From: Rhizomucor pusillus
Lineage: Eukaryota; Mucoromycota; Mucoromycetes; Mucorales; Lichtheimiaceae
Assembly: GCA_900175165.2 (NCBI GenBank)
Contig: FWWN02000355.1
Coordinates: 1-43,098, forward strand
Length of the DNA: 43,098 nt
Direction: 5' to 3'
Part shown: positions 1-11,049 of the stretch, one piece after another
Layout: every line of letters begins with the position of its first letter
Numbering within the stretch: the stretch's first letter is position 1
Program-made: the position numbers and the translations under genes
Notes under the pieces: model-generated
Seen by the model: only the letters and a program-made list of their open reading frames with translations
The model's database searches: none
What the model was told of the DNA's origin: nothing

Positions 1-1004
1 AATGTAGTTGATTGGGAACAAGGGAATTTCATAAGAGCATTACGTTAGTATCTTGCGCTACTGCTGCGTAATCGTAATTGATACCTACACACCGGAGGGT
101 AATCCTCGAATTACTCGAGGGACTAGACCGCGCACCTAGTGTTTCTGTATCAGCTTGTGTCCACCGCAGCAAGGTAAACTAGTAGACATACTTTTTACCC
201 GTGGGGTCGGTTTGTTAAAGAAAAGAAAAGAAGCACGACAGAGGACTTGAACTGATGCATCGCAGTATGTAGAAGCAGAAGAGAAGACGACGGAGAAGCG
301 CGAAACGGTTGATGTTGGAGGTGGCTAGAGATCTATTGCTAAGTATAAGAAGACGGTTTGTGGATTTGTTTCGGAGCAGCAAGAAGCTAGATTTTAGGTG
401 TAATATTCTCTCAAACATCGATTCACGCGAGCGCCGGTCCGAATAAATTGGAATTCGACGGCACTGTGCTTGCAGAAGCGAAGCGGATGCAAATCAGCCG
501 GAGAATGAAGGTTTATGAAGGCCAAGCCAGTTTATTCTACAGACTCAGATCAGCCATGTGCTTCAGCGAACGAAGCGAAGCGTTAAAAAATAGCTCTTCT
601 TTGCTGAAGACTTCAGTCTTTTCAGCATTTCAGCACGTCATCCGCTGAGAGGAATATGGAGGATCAAGTCCTGTCCTTCATACAAACGCTACAAACTTTA
701 TATATATACCGATCTACTCATGCAGTCCTAGGTTAAGGGCCGTGCTGGTGCAACCATGATGCTGGAATGATATAAGCTGAGTGGTCGATCCCATGTTGAT
801 AGGTTGATCCGGAAGTCAATTTTTGCGCTGGTTTGCTCTCCTCCGTTTGCAAAACTATGAAATACTGAACACGTAGGTTTTAAGGATGAATTGGTAGACT
901 TATACGCGAAGACCTACAGACGGTTTAGAATGAACCCAATGTAATCAGACAGTTCAAGAACAAGTCGTGAACGCCAACCTGGCTGCGGTCCAAGATAGAT
1001 TACT

Positions 1005-1538
1005 ATGGCGACAATCTCTACTATATCCTTGGAGCGACACAAACCACCGACCCGACTTCTTGTCTTTCAGGCTCTTCTGCTTTTCGTGGCCACGACATTC
1101 GGCCTTTACGGATGCCTAAACGCACCTGTAAACCTGAATAGCAGCCGCAGCAGTTTGTGGAACACCTTTACTGATCCTATTTCGTCTAAGTACTTGAACA
1201 TGCAAAGGGACTTACAGTAGTTTCCATTCAATACGTTTTATCTTTCCACCTGCTTCCCTCTTCAATGGTCATCCTCGATTCTACATTGCGATCACTTAAG
1301 ATTTCACCATGCCTTGGAAACTTTATTTCCTTGGAGTTTAATTGAAACATTTTCAGGATTCAAATATACCAAACCACGAGGCAATGAGTTTTGTCCTGAT
1401 GAAGGACATATCTGGTTATGGCTCCTGGATCACTTTCCCAAAAGTTTTAGAGATGTACAAGCTATAATACAATAGAAACATGGCTGCGAGCTATCGAGGG
1501 AGTTTCTGCAGATGGATAACGCGATCTATCACCAGTAA
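1005..1538 (+). other. Unresolved coding-like stretch upstream of SWI5, possibly a small or decayed gene
   Basis: One frame stays largely open from an ATG at 1005 to about 1620, interrupted by stops at 1218, near 1473 and at 1536. The first two can be removed by plausible introns (1128-1220, GTAAAC donor; 1455-1511, GTACAA donor ending CTGCAG), leaving about 127 codons that end at 1538. The N-terminus has a basic start followed by a hydrophobic span (around residues 18-36), so a signal-anchor protein is conceivable. The downstream translation is rich in Phe, His, Ser and Cys, which is also what non-coding DNA gives. I recognise no family. The rest of 1-1620 shows nothing else I can support apart from a small hairpin near 114-130. 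Confidence 0.15.
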
Positions 1539-1622
1539 AAACCGAACCGGATGGACTCACTGATAATAAAATCCCACTATTGGGTAAAAGTCGATTCCGA
1601 CGACGATCCTGCCGAAACTTTA

Positions 1623-2061
1623 TTATTGACGCAAATCATCCTCGGACACTTCGAATTGTTTGTAAACCTGGCCCAGGCTCATTCTGTTCTTTTGCGCATA
1701 CTTTGATTGTTGCGCCGGAGAGTTAGCAGATCATTTGAACAGCATTGTCGTTATTCTTACCAGGCCCAAGAGCACGGAAGCTGTTTCTTTCAAATCATTG
1801 TACTCGTGGATCAGACGTATGCGTTTGCGCATAGCCTCCTGTGCACCTTGCTCGTTTGTGCTGTAGCAAGCAATCGGCACGTTAGCTTCTTTACGCCTGG
1901 AAGAAAGCCGGGTCGGTTGAAAGCTTTACCCGAGCTCCTGCACGAGCTCCTCGTACTCGCCTCGCAAGTCTGTTGTCTTGTTCTACCAACGAATTGACGC
2001 TTGTTTGAAAAAATCACTCAAGTTGTCTTTAGCGAACCTGTAGTTCTCGTTTGGTAGCCAT
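1623..2061 (-). CDS. SWI5: SWI5/Sae3-family DNA recombination mediator
   Basis: Four exons on the minus strand: 2061-2038, 1982-1930, 1860-1761 and 1700-1623, all in phase, giving 84 residues; fission-yeast Swi5 is about this size. The protein is a short coiled coil. The diagnostic part is RIRLIHEYNDLKETASVLLG followed, across the last intron, by SLGQVYKQFEVSEDDL, matching the conserved C-terminal Swi5 domain. Swi5 works with Sfr1/Mei5 to stabilise Rad51 and Dmc1 filaments in homologous recombination. The first exon encodes only eight residues and its donor (GTTCGC) is weak, so the exact start is the least certain part; the last two exons are secure. It is transcribed away from the lipase gene, 230 bp apart, suggesting a shared promoter. 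Confidence 0.8.
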
Positions 2062-2291
2062 TTGCGAGGACTCGAAAGAAGAAGAAAAGAGGCGATGATA
2101 AAAGTCGTCCACGCAAGCCCGTTTGCACCCAATCAGGATAGTGAGCACATTTTTCTCGATGTTTCTCAATGAGCCAGGAGCAGGGGAATGATGTTACCGG
2201 GGACAGAAGCTTTTTTGTGTAAGGCATTATCTTTATCCGTTGTGTCAGCTCCTTCCACTCTCTTTTCCGTATTGTTTCATGGAAACGCCCT
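2062..2291. promoter_or_regulatory. Bidirectional promoter between SWI5 and the lipase gene
   Basis: The 230 bp between the two divergent start codons must carry both promoters. No convincing TATA box is visible. Its boundaries rest on the two gene models, of which the SWI5 start is the weaker. Confidence 0.45.
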
Positions 2292-5200
2292 ATGACCACA
2301 GCAGCACACGAAAGCCCCAGCAGGCCGCTGTCAAGGCGATCGCTTAGCGTGCCCAGTGATAGTCGACCGCCTGCCCGGTACAGAATCTGGGCACGATCTC
2401 GCACACTCTCTGTGCCCGACGTTAATCGACTCAAAGCTGAATGGGAGCGATTTCAAAAGAGCGAGTATGACCCGGACAAAATGGCACTAGGAAGGCTGCA
2501 GGTAAGGAGAAAAAGAGAGAGAGAAAGAAAGGTGACAGGGGCACTCACGTGAGATACGCGCGAAAAATAAAAAGATTGACGTCTTGAACATACGCACCGA
2601 TACGCCGTTGAAGCGACCTCGCATGCGAGTCAAGATGGGCTCGGCGCAGTATTTTACTGCACGGTCAGAAAAAAGCACTGGTGACTGGAATGAAGGATTT
2701 ATCTTCGTCGTCTCGTACCATGCGCAGTTATTCGATACTGTGGATGTAAGTAAAGAAGAGAAAAAAACGAGAAGTTGTCATGCATATCCTAAATATTATA
2801 TCGCAAGTTTGATTTGTACGACAAACCTTACAAACATTGGCCACCTAAATCGCCGCACATTGGAAAAGCTAAATTGCGTCTATCACATTTGGAGGGCAAG
2901 GATGATGTATTTATAGCGTAAATGTTGCTTGACAAAAATTTGAATGGTTACTGAGGCGTATGCTAACCGGATCGCTAAAGATTTTTGCCGATATACGAAT
3001 ATCACGCCAACCGAGCGCTTCCGACAGATATCCAAGAATCGCTCGTCAGTACAGAAATGGTCGATCTCGCGCAGGCAACTGGCCGCATCACGCATAAAAA
3101 GCTTATTGGATCGGTGCAATTGCGTATTCGCTATCGATTCCAGACACCCGATGACGTGACGATAGCTGACCGGCATCCTTTTGCTTACAACATTGCAGAA
3201 CCAGACAATAAGGAAGAAAATAACAACGAGCAAAACGGAAGAAACGATAAACTTTTGCTGCCTACACAGCGCGTGCGACGCCTAAGTTCTCGACCTAACG
3301 TGACGTATCCTGCCGAAGGAAGTAACGACAAAAAAGAGAGCAGCGATCGCAAAGCAGCAACGACAGTTGCAAAGAAGAAGGGGAGTGGTGATGGTAGACA
3401 GAAGAGTGTCTCGCAACACGGTCGGGGCGATCTCGCACGCGACGAACGCTTTATCGATTCTGTTTTTCAAGATAAACTATCGACGATCATGAACACCGAT
3501 GTCCCGGGGTCTCAATCATCGCTGCTTTCGAGAAGAAAAGAGGAGGATGATGGAAAGAAAAAACACAGTCGTATCTGTGCATGGTTACGCGAAGGATTTT
3601 CAATTAAAGGAAGAGCGCCCTCGAGTTCTCAAGGCAAACGATATGGATTTTCTCAAAAAGACTCGGATGACAACTTGAAGGTCGTAAGATCAGAAAATAA
3701 TATGCATACCCCGGTGTACGGCAAACGTAAACGAAAGAGGGACATGATCAAGCGTGGCGCAAATCACATTATCCAAAGCGTGAACTTTGGAGACAAGAGT
3801 TTCGCGTCACAGTGGATGCGCGACTCGTTCGACGATGTGGCTATAGCGCACCCTGCATTCGACCGGCTTGTGGGGATAGTCGTGAGCAGACAGACACGAG
3901 CGCTCGTGCGTGCTGTCATGAAGTTAGCCAATGCCTTTGTAAGTGCGGTGATAGTCGCCCATGCTATTTGGCTAAATATTCAACTATTATATATATGTCT
4001 ATCAGGGCCAAGGCTTTAAAGTAAACAGTATACGATTGCTTAAAGCAATGATCGTACTCGAGAAATATTACAAATCACAGCCGAGGTACGGAAAAATGAT
4101 ATCAAAGAGAGAATTGTATTGTTTATTCCTGTTACAGAATCGAGCCTGGACCAATTGTGACAGATCGCGAGTTGATAGATGCTGGCTGCCATTTTTTTCG
4201 ATATGCCCTTATTGCGTATGCAAGTATCCATATTTCAAGAAATCAGATTTAGATGGTGGTGTGCTGACGATATTATGTAGGGCTGGCGAGGACTGTGCTA
4301 TCTGGGATCCTATGGAAAGTTCCTTAGAGGTAATATATAAAATTCCCATATCTTATCGGTATCGATACTTATCGATAACGCTGCAGATGCAAGACACCGC
4401 CAGTCCAACAAGTATGCTATTATCCGATACCTTGAGCTCCATCCGGAAGATCTACTCGGTTACGAGTATGGTCTACGCAAAGGTGCCGTGTTCCAGCCAA
4501 GCTACTTTGTGGCGATAGATCGTTCTCGGAAGAGCATTGTCCTCAGTATCCGTGGGACTTGGGTAGGTTGAAATGACTAAGGGAGGAGGATTAGGGATTT
4601 AAACTTTTTAATTTGCTTGGCAGAGTTTATACGATGCTATCACGGATCTGGTGTGCGAATACATGCCATTCAAAGGTGGTCTCGTGCATGCGGGCATGCT
4701 GGCATCTGCGCAGTGGTTCTTTACGAACATTGTCCCGCAGATATTTCGATATGTTGTGCACCACAGCAAAGATATTACAGGATTTATTATCACGGGCCAT
4801 TCGCTTGGAGGCGGCACTGCCAGTCTTGTTACCATGATGGTACTGGATCAACTTGAAAAGTTGCGCAAGCTGACAGGCAATCCATCGTTCCGAGTTCACT
4901 GCTACAGCTACGCACCTGTGGCACTCGCTTCCCACGAACTCAACCACAAATTCGACGACTACATCCACAGTTTCATATGCCACGATGACATTGTTGGCCG
5001 GATGTCCTACGGCACCGCTATGCAGCTCAAAGAGTTGATCATGGATACCATCTCGGCATACGATACTTTGGGTGGATGGTACAAAGTCATGACAGACCAG
5101 AAGAAACAAAAGCTGTGCTTTGAAATCATATCGCGCTGCCGCGATCAAATCTATCAGAGTGCAGACAAATTATACCCATTGGTAAGTAGAAGAAAGCAAA

Positions 5201-5468
5201 ACAAGAAGAAAATAAAATTAGGCTCACAACAGATGCATAGTTATATATACCCGGCAACATCATATACATCCGACGCTTCCGCAAAGATCGATACGCTGAC
5301 AAGAAAAAGCTTTCTGCAGCGTTGCGTGTCAAAAGGTTCACGGCTCACCATGGCTCGCACGCTATTTGCAAGGAAATGTTCATAACCAAGTCATGCATAG
5401 AGGATCACATGCTAGAAGCCTATCAACATGCATTTGAACAGCTGCGAGGAACGTATGCTCAGCCTTGA
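2292..5468 (+). CDS. C2-domain class 3 lipase, similar to sn-1-specific diacylglycerol lipase
   Basis: Ten exons: 2292-2501, 2575-2745, 2808-2917, 2981-3938, 4006-4085, 4138-4219, 4281-4329, 4387-4562, 4624-5181 and 5241-5468, giving 873 residues. A C2-like region (about 70-225) is spread over exons 2-4 (motifs FDLYDK, HIGKAKLRL, KKLIGSVQLRIRYRF). A long basic Ser/Lys-rich low-complexity insert follows (about 225-450). The alpha/beta-hydrolase domain (about 500-870) has the nucleophile elbow GHSLGG with Ser672, the acid in HDDIVGRMS (Asp734) and a late histidine in the last exon. Class 3 lipases of this DAGL group release the sn-1 fatty acid of diacylglycerol at membranes. Intron 6 (4220-4280) has a GC donor, required by phase. 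The family call is firm; substrate is inferred from domain order. Confidence 0.88.
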
Positions 5469-5534
5469 AAACTTGTATTTGTAGTTTAGAAGCGAAATTA
5501 AGTAGTAAATGGATATTATTTTTGCATTATGTGA

Positions 5535-5548
5535 AGAGAGAGAGAGAA
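5535..5548. repeat. GA dinucleotide microsatellite
   Basis: A short (GA)n run lies in the 143 bp between the convergent lipase and RhoGEF stop codons. Nothing else stands out in this interval. Confidence 0.6.
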
Positions 5549-5611
5549 AGATGTGGTGTGCTGCAGTTTTGTGTAAAGTAGAAAAGGAAAATGAAGCAAC
5601 AAAACCAGAAA

Positions 5612-8600
5612 TTAATGCCAGAACAGTGGTGGCTCGAACGTTCCAACAAGATGAAATACATATTGGAATTCGGGCTTGAAAGGATGTGTCATGGTTCCGT
5701 GGATTATGGGTGGAGTAATGGCGTTTTGCTTGTATTGCAAACATCGCATGTTTTCGCCTGCAAGTACTTGAACAAGTTCGCCCTGCATACCAAGTTTGTC
5801 AGTCAATATTCAGTAGTCAAAAGCTGTTATTAATATCTACGCACCGTTTCCACGTGCCGAACTTCGATAAATCGTGGGTCGAATGCAACCACGTAAGGAT
5901 ATGAAAATGCAACAGCTTGTGGATTGCCTTCCCAATCAATGCTATTAAACAGAATTAGGTTAACAACACGAATACACATTATCTTCGTGCAAGAACTTAC
6001 CGATCGTAACCTTCGCGAACGTAGCGTCCCTTTATGTCCACCATAAATGCAAAAGCGTCGTAGCAGAGGAGATAATTATCACGACATCGGAACATGCCAA
6101 GCGGTACCAGTTGCTCGCATCGTTCTTGTACAAACTGGAAGCTAGGATCGCGTAGCTCTGGGAGATTGTGGTTTTGAGATAAGTGGTTGAGATCAATAAT
6201 TTCAAAGCCGCGTATGCAGACGACTGCCAGCCGAGCTTTAAGGAACTGCAGCGCGGATGCTTCTGCGCCAATGTAGAATTCCTGTGTGAGAAATAATATA
6301 CAGGTTAATTAATGCATTGCAGTTGGAGAAGAATGTTTATGCGTGAAAACAAACCTTGTACAGTTTGAACCAGGATGGCACTTTACTCAGGAAACCAGTT
6401 TTCACTTGTAGGTACTTTGCATTCCTTGGATCACGCAGATCACCGCATACAGGTTCGTACCCTCGGAACAGACTGTCTATTCCCTTCTTCTTTTTCACAA
6501 ACACTAGCGTCCGTCCATTGCACACACCGGTGCTGAAGAATGATACGTGGTGCGCGATCTTGTGTGATGGCCGCTCGTTCGTTTTGACCGGTGCTGTGGG
6601 ATCCAGAGAATCAAGTGCATATGCGACAAGTGTTTTATCTAGCGTGTATAATTCATAGTTGATAAACTTGACAACACACAGGGATCTTATGTTCTTTTCA
6701 ATTTTTACCTGCCAGCACGAGGAAGATATGGTGCTCTTCTAGGACGCCGATCTGGGTAACTTCATCCATCGACAAGACTTTGCGCAAATTATTTGTGTCA
6801 CCTTCGATGCCCATCCATACACCTAGCTCGGTACCGATGGCTACCATCCTAATGCCGCGTGCACCGACTTTGCATTGCATAACAAGAATTGTTAGTGTGA
6901 CCCGAAAAAAAGGCCAAGTGGTCCCTGATACCAGGTTACTTACTGAAGGCTGTGCTGCAAGTGATCTTTCCATGGTTGGAAGAAGTTCCATGCCATCCAA
7001 ACGTTGTATCACTTAATGACCGAATCTCAAAGACTCTGCGCTCGGGATGGGCTTCATCAAGTATAGTCTTAGCCTCGACGATCTTCTGCTTCCACAGTAA
7101 ACGCTGCTGAGGATTTTCGGCGTATAGCAGGTAGTCGCCACCGTGGCGACCCAGATGGGATATAATCAACGACGAACTGTTGCTGACTGGGAGAATAGGG
7201 CTCTGCGGGCTCTGAGGTGCTGGGGACAAACCAGTGGAGGAAGACATGGTCGTGTTACCCAGGGATCGAGATGTAAGAGAGAATCCTTCAGTGCCTTCAT
7301 GCAAATGTAATAATTCCAGTGGAATAGGTCGTTTTGTGATTTGGTAGTTGTCGCCTTTTGGTTTGGTCATGAGCAGCAAGTGGTCGAATAGAAATACATG
7401 CAATTCGCTCGTTTCTACACCCATGTGTGATCGTCGTATTAATGTGCCTTCGTGCAACAATTTACGTCCCTTCTCGCTTAATCGCAGGTCGTGAGGTTCT
7501 CCAGGTTTGAATTTGATCCGGTCGTTTATTTCATATATCCGGAGCGTCATTCGCTTGCCATCAGCAAGCTCGTTCATACGCGAGCCGATACTGCGTATTA
7601 TTTCAATGCATCGTGCAATGTCGTCCTTGTCTGGGTGGTCCTCGGGCGTTCGTTTCAACACTGCATCTAGAAGCAGCGGATATCGTTGCAAACGTGTTAC
7701 TGGTAGCACCAAGAAATGTCGGAAAGGCAGTTTTCTGCATTCAGCACGTTTTTCTGCGTCGCGAACAAAATTTTGGAACAGCATGTTGGAGCTGCTCTCG
7801 CGCTTGACAGCATATTCGCCAAGCACAACGTGCGGTCCATACTCGGTGTAGGCAGCCATGAATTTGTTGATATGCCGTAAGAATATATCGCCTACTTGGT
7901 CGACGAATCCACCCACGCTCCGTGCTTGGCAAAGACTTTGGTAGTCGCGAAGATCTCGATTAAGGTCCTTGTGTATTTTTAGGATATCCAGATAATTATT
8001 GAATACATTGTCGCAGAAGGCATCTCGCCTTTCAGGTTCTATACACTGGGCCGTCCTAAGCGGCTTTGCAAACAACTATATGTCATGTGGAGTGAGAAAC
8101 TGCATCTCTGCTTATTCGATTCTTATGTATGCATACCTCGTCCAGCAAGTTCAAGTCTCGTACATAATCCTCCTCCGTGTATATTAATTCATGAATCGCT
8201 TCTTGCCGTTTAACTTCTTGCTCTGGAGTGCTTTGCAATATTTCCCGTGGAACGGTCGCTTGCCAAGCCCGAGAGACACTCTATCAAGTTTTTAAAATTA
8301 AGTTGGACAAAGCCCGACAAAATGAAACAATGTGAGAATACCAACGGTATCGTGAGATGAAGCCAGCGACGAAGAACCCATTGAGAGGTTGCGGCGCAAT
8401 CCTCCAGGCATCTAGCAGTATTGATCAGCTAGCTTGTCAACGTTGATGTAAAAGTCGCTCTTTACCTTATCCACCTTGGTATCTCGGTAAGGACAGCAAG
8501 GAGCATAGCAACCGCCAAGACCTGGACGGCAGGATATGCTGTAGCAGTTTGTCAGCGATGTATATACACATTGCGCGATTCCTTCTTCAAGCGTTGATTC

Positions 8601-9674
8601 CACAATGGTGTAAACTTCGTGTGGAGACTCATACAAGGTATTCTTTCTGACCGATCTTTCCGAGTATGCAATGGGAGAAATAAGTGGAGGTTTAATGTGC
8701 ATGAGCGTGCGAGCGACTTTGCGGTAAGTGCTCGATTTTACATAATCGGGTATCAGCTGCCGCAGAATATACTGCAATTGTTACAATGCGACGATGAATC
8801 TGTGAGTTCTCTCTGTACTCTGCGCATGCACACAAACACAACAACATACCACCGCTTCTTCGCCGTTAAAACTGAGTGGATATTCGTCGGTGCAAAATAT
8901 TCTGCGGGTCTTGTTGAGCACTTGCACGTGTTGAAGAAACACCTGGGACAAATTTGACAGCAGTGCCGCGTTGACATACTCGTCCTCGTTTTCCTCGTCT
9001 ATCCGCATAGTCTTGTATCTGCCATCTGTTGCGCTACCATTAGATCTCAGTCGGTTGAGTCTGCCAGCAGACGATGACGACGAAGAAGATGCTCTATCCA
9101 GTGAGCTCGTGCGAGGCATAACCACGATGTTGTTGCTATTAATATCCAAGTAATTATTTTTGTTGTTGCTGTTACTGACAAGGTGTTGCTCGACCGGTTG
9201 CTGTTGTTCGCCGCCGCTGCTGCCGCCGGCACGACGAGACGACTGTCGCAGCGGGGGTGACACGGGCACTTTTGGCGTCTCGGACACTAGTGCCTGTTGT
9301 GGAAACAAGGGCGGGGAGGCGAGTGAGAAGGAGTCGTCATTGTCCCTGCGTTCTTGGGCTTCGTCGAGGTAGTTGGTATTGGTGGTCGTCGTGGTTGCGT
9401 TGTTGTCGTAAAAAGGTACGGGAGGACGACTGTTAAGGACTCTTGGCTGCACTGTCGCTGCATCGGTGACAGCGTGGTAGTTTGGCGATGACTGATGCGT
9501 AGTCGCAGTAGCAGAGTCGAGCGAGGTGTTGCCATGCCGAGATGGCAGCGAGCGATCGTCAGGTGGCAAAGTATCCTTGAGCTCGCTGATAAACGAGTCG
9601 AGGTCCTGGCACAAAGAGTCCAGAGTTGAAGTGTCTAGGGTGGGCAGGCTAGTTGGTTGCTCGTATTTGGCCAT
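5612..9674 (-). CDS. Rho guanine nucleotide exchange factor, DH-PH-CNH (ROM2 type)
   Basis: Ten exons: 9674-8850, 8771-8466, exon 3 (8401 or 8411 to 8342), 8280-8137, 8075-6944, 6867-6709, 6638-6355, 6281-6001, 5941-5845 and 5782-5612, about 1152 residues. The N-terminal 275 residues are low-complexity (Ser, Asn, Thr, Gln). A cysteine-containing segment (GLGGCYAPCCPYRDTK) precedes the DH domain (about 421-625, starting KRQEAIHELIYTEEDYVRDL). A PH domain (about 646-790) and a C-terminal citron-homology domain (about 820-1150; MVAIGTELGVWMG, IEVRHVET) follow. This order is that of fungal Rom1/Rom2, which activate Rho1 at the plasma membrane for cell-wall integrity signalling. Start ATG at 9674 is preferred although the frame is open to 9854. 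Exon 3 has a phase problem (see findings); the rest joins cleanly. Confidence 0.92.
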
Positions 9675-10035
9675 CAAGTTGCCTTCATAGACCGAGTGCA
9701 AAAAGGTGGGTAACAGCCAGATAATAATAGAACAAAGAGAAAAAGATTCGGGACGTTGCACAGAAAGAACCGCCATTGCCAGAAGAAAGAATAAGGGTAC
9801 TTGTGTCACATTGTGACGCCACTTGCGCCGCACCACTCCATATCGCGCAAGCAAGAAAGAAAAGTTTATTGTGTGCTGCTAGTCGATTTGCGCTAGCATG
9901 AACATTTGAGGAATAAGTGAAATTTGTTTGTTACTTTTTTCATCCTGGCGGTTCGCGGTGATGGTTTGGTTTGGGGTGAAATTCTCCGGAACTGGTTCTT
10001 TCGTAGCTTTTTAAACTGTCTTGTCTTTCTTATAT
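9675..10035. promoter_or_regulatory. Divergent promoter region between RhoGEF and membrane-protein genes
   Basis: The 361 bp between divergent ATGs holds both 5' regions. The minus-strand frame is open through 9854, but its translation is hydrophobic and unlike a GEF N-terminus, so I read it as leader. A TATATA motif sits directly before the ATG at 10036. Confidence 0.4.
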
Positions 10036-10845
10036 ATGAATCCATCATCAAGCGACCATAATATCAATAATACAAGCACGACCCTGTCGACCATCAGTGA
10101 CCATCAGCAGTTCACAGTTACAGACTGGGAGGCACTGTTTGAGCCACAATTCTCGTTCACTGCCACGCGCTTAAAAACTAAGAAACGACGACGCCCACTG
10201 TCGCCCACCCAGTCACCTACGCTGCCTAAGCTTGATCACATACGGATACACAATATAGCTCAATCACGGCCTAAAGATCAGATCGAGGTTTTGCCGCGTC
10301 CGGTCGCTTCAGCGGATGGGCCATCGGACGAGGCTGCTCGGAAACGATGGAAAGAGAGGATGGAAATGCTGCAGACGATACGCGAAGAAGGTTTGCTGGA
10401 CGAACTTGATACTGTACGGTTTCCTCGACAACAGGAGCGATGGCAATCTCGTATCCGCAAAAAGGCAGCGCAGATCAAGCGCGACGTCCAGCAAGACGAT
10501 GATGATTCATCAAACCAAGAATTTGGTAACGATAACGATGAAAAGGATAGCACAGACGGATCCCGAATACATTATCGTGCCTCATTTTTGTTCTTTGCAC
10601 TCGGTTTCGTGTTCCCGCCCATGTGGATCATCGGCTCCCTCTACGTCCCTCCAAAGTCACGCCCTTCATACAGCCACAGAGTCGACGTTAAATGGAAACG
10701 GCGCTCTCGCTATGCTTTTCTCATATTTATCATCAGCCTTTCTATCATTTTCATTCTCGAGCTCGCATTCAACCCTGCATTCATAGGCTGGCGCCACAGC
10801 AATCGACAAGAAAGCGAGGAAGACCCTGTCATCGACCCTCAATAA
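10036..10845 (+). CDS. Uncharacterised fungal two-span membrane protein
   Basis: An intronless frame of 269 residues; I start at the first ATG (10036), since the frame upstream offers only a TTG. The N-terminal 180 residues are hydrophilic, with a basic patch (KKRRRP), a predicted helical segment rich in Arg/Glu around 95-150 and an acidic Asp/Glu stretch at about 155-175. Two hydrophobic segments follow: FFALGFVFPPMWIIGSLYV (about 184-203) and one at about 225-246, separated by a basic loop ending WKRRSRY. The FxxGFxFPPxWxxGS pattern before a second membrane span recurs in fungal proteins of unknown function; that is recollection, not a search. The large N-terminus is probably cytosolic. The stop overlaps an AATAAA-type signal. 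I do not assign a function. Confidence 0.75.
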   Translation: MNPSSSDHNINNTSTTLSTISDHQQFTVTDWEALFEPQFSFTATRLKTKKRRRPLSPTQSPTLPKLDHIRIHNIAQSRPKDQIEVLPRPVASADGPSDEAARKRWKERMEMLQTIREEGLLDELDTVRFPRQQERWQSRIRKKAAQIKRDVQQDDDDSSNQEFGNDNDEKDSTDGSRIHYRASFLFFALGFVFPPMWIIGSLYVPPKSRPSYSHRVDVKWKRRSRYAFLIFIISLSIIFILELAFNPAFIGWRHSNRQESEEDPVIDPQ

Positions 10846-11049
10846 ATAGAACCGCTTGTCTTGTAAATGAAAGAAAGAGAAAAAATGACTTTAATTTTTA
10901 CAGTTTGCGTACGCAGAATGGTATGAGAAGGTGCAGAGTGATCATGACATACAACAAAGCATAAGGGGGAAATAGCAAAGGGGGAATGAGATTCTGGATG
11001 GGAGAGTCTTGGATATTTGGAGAGGATAGAAAGACGAAAAAAGAGACGC

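Noticed and set aside
4353..4380. Repeated ATCGATA units resembling a DNA-binding site
   Set aside because: They lie inside a lipase intron, and AT-rich repeats of this size are expected by chance.
9047..9535. Several frames opposite the RhoGEF N-terminus
   Set aside because: They are antisense shadows of the low-complexity Asn/Ser/Thr coding region; the RhoGEF frame joins in phase to conserved domains.
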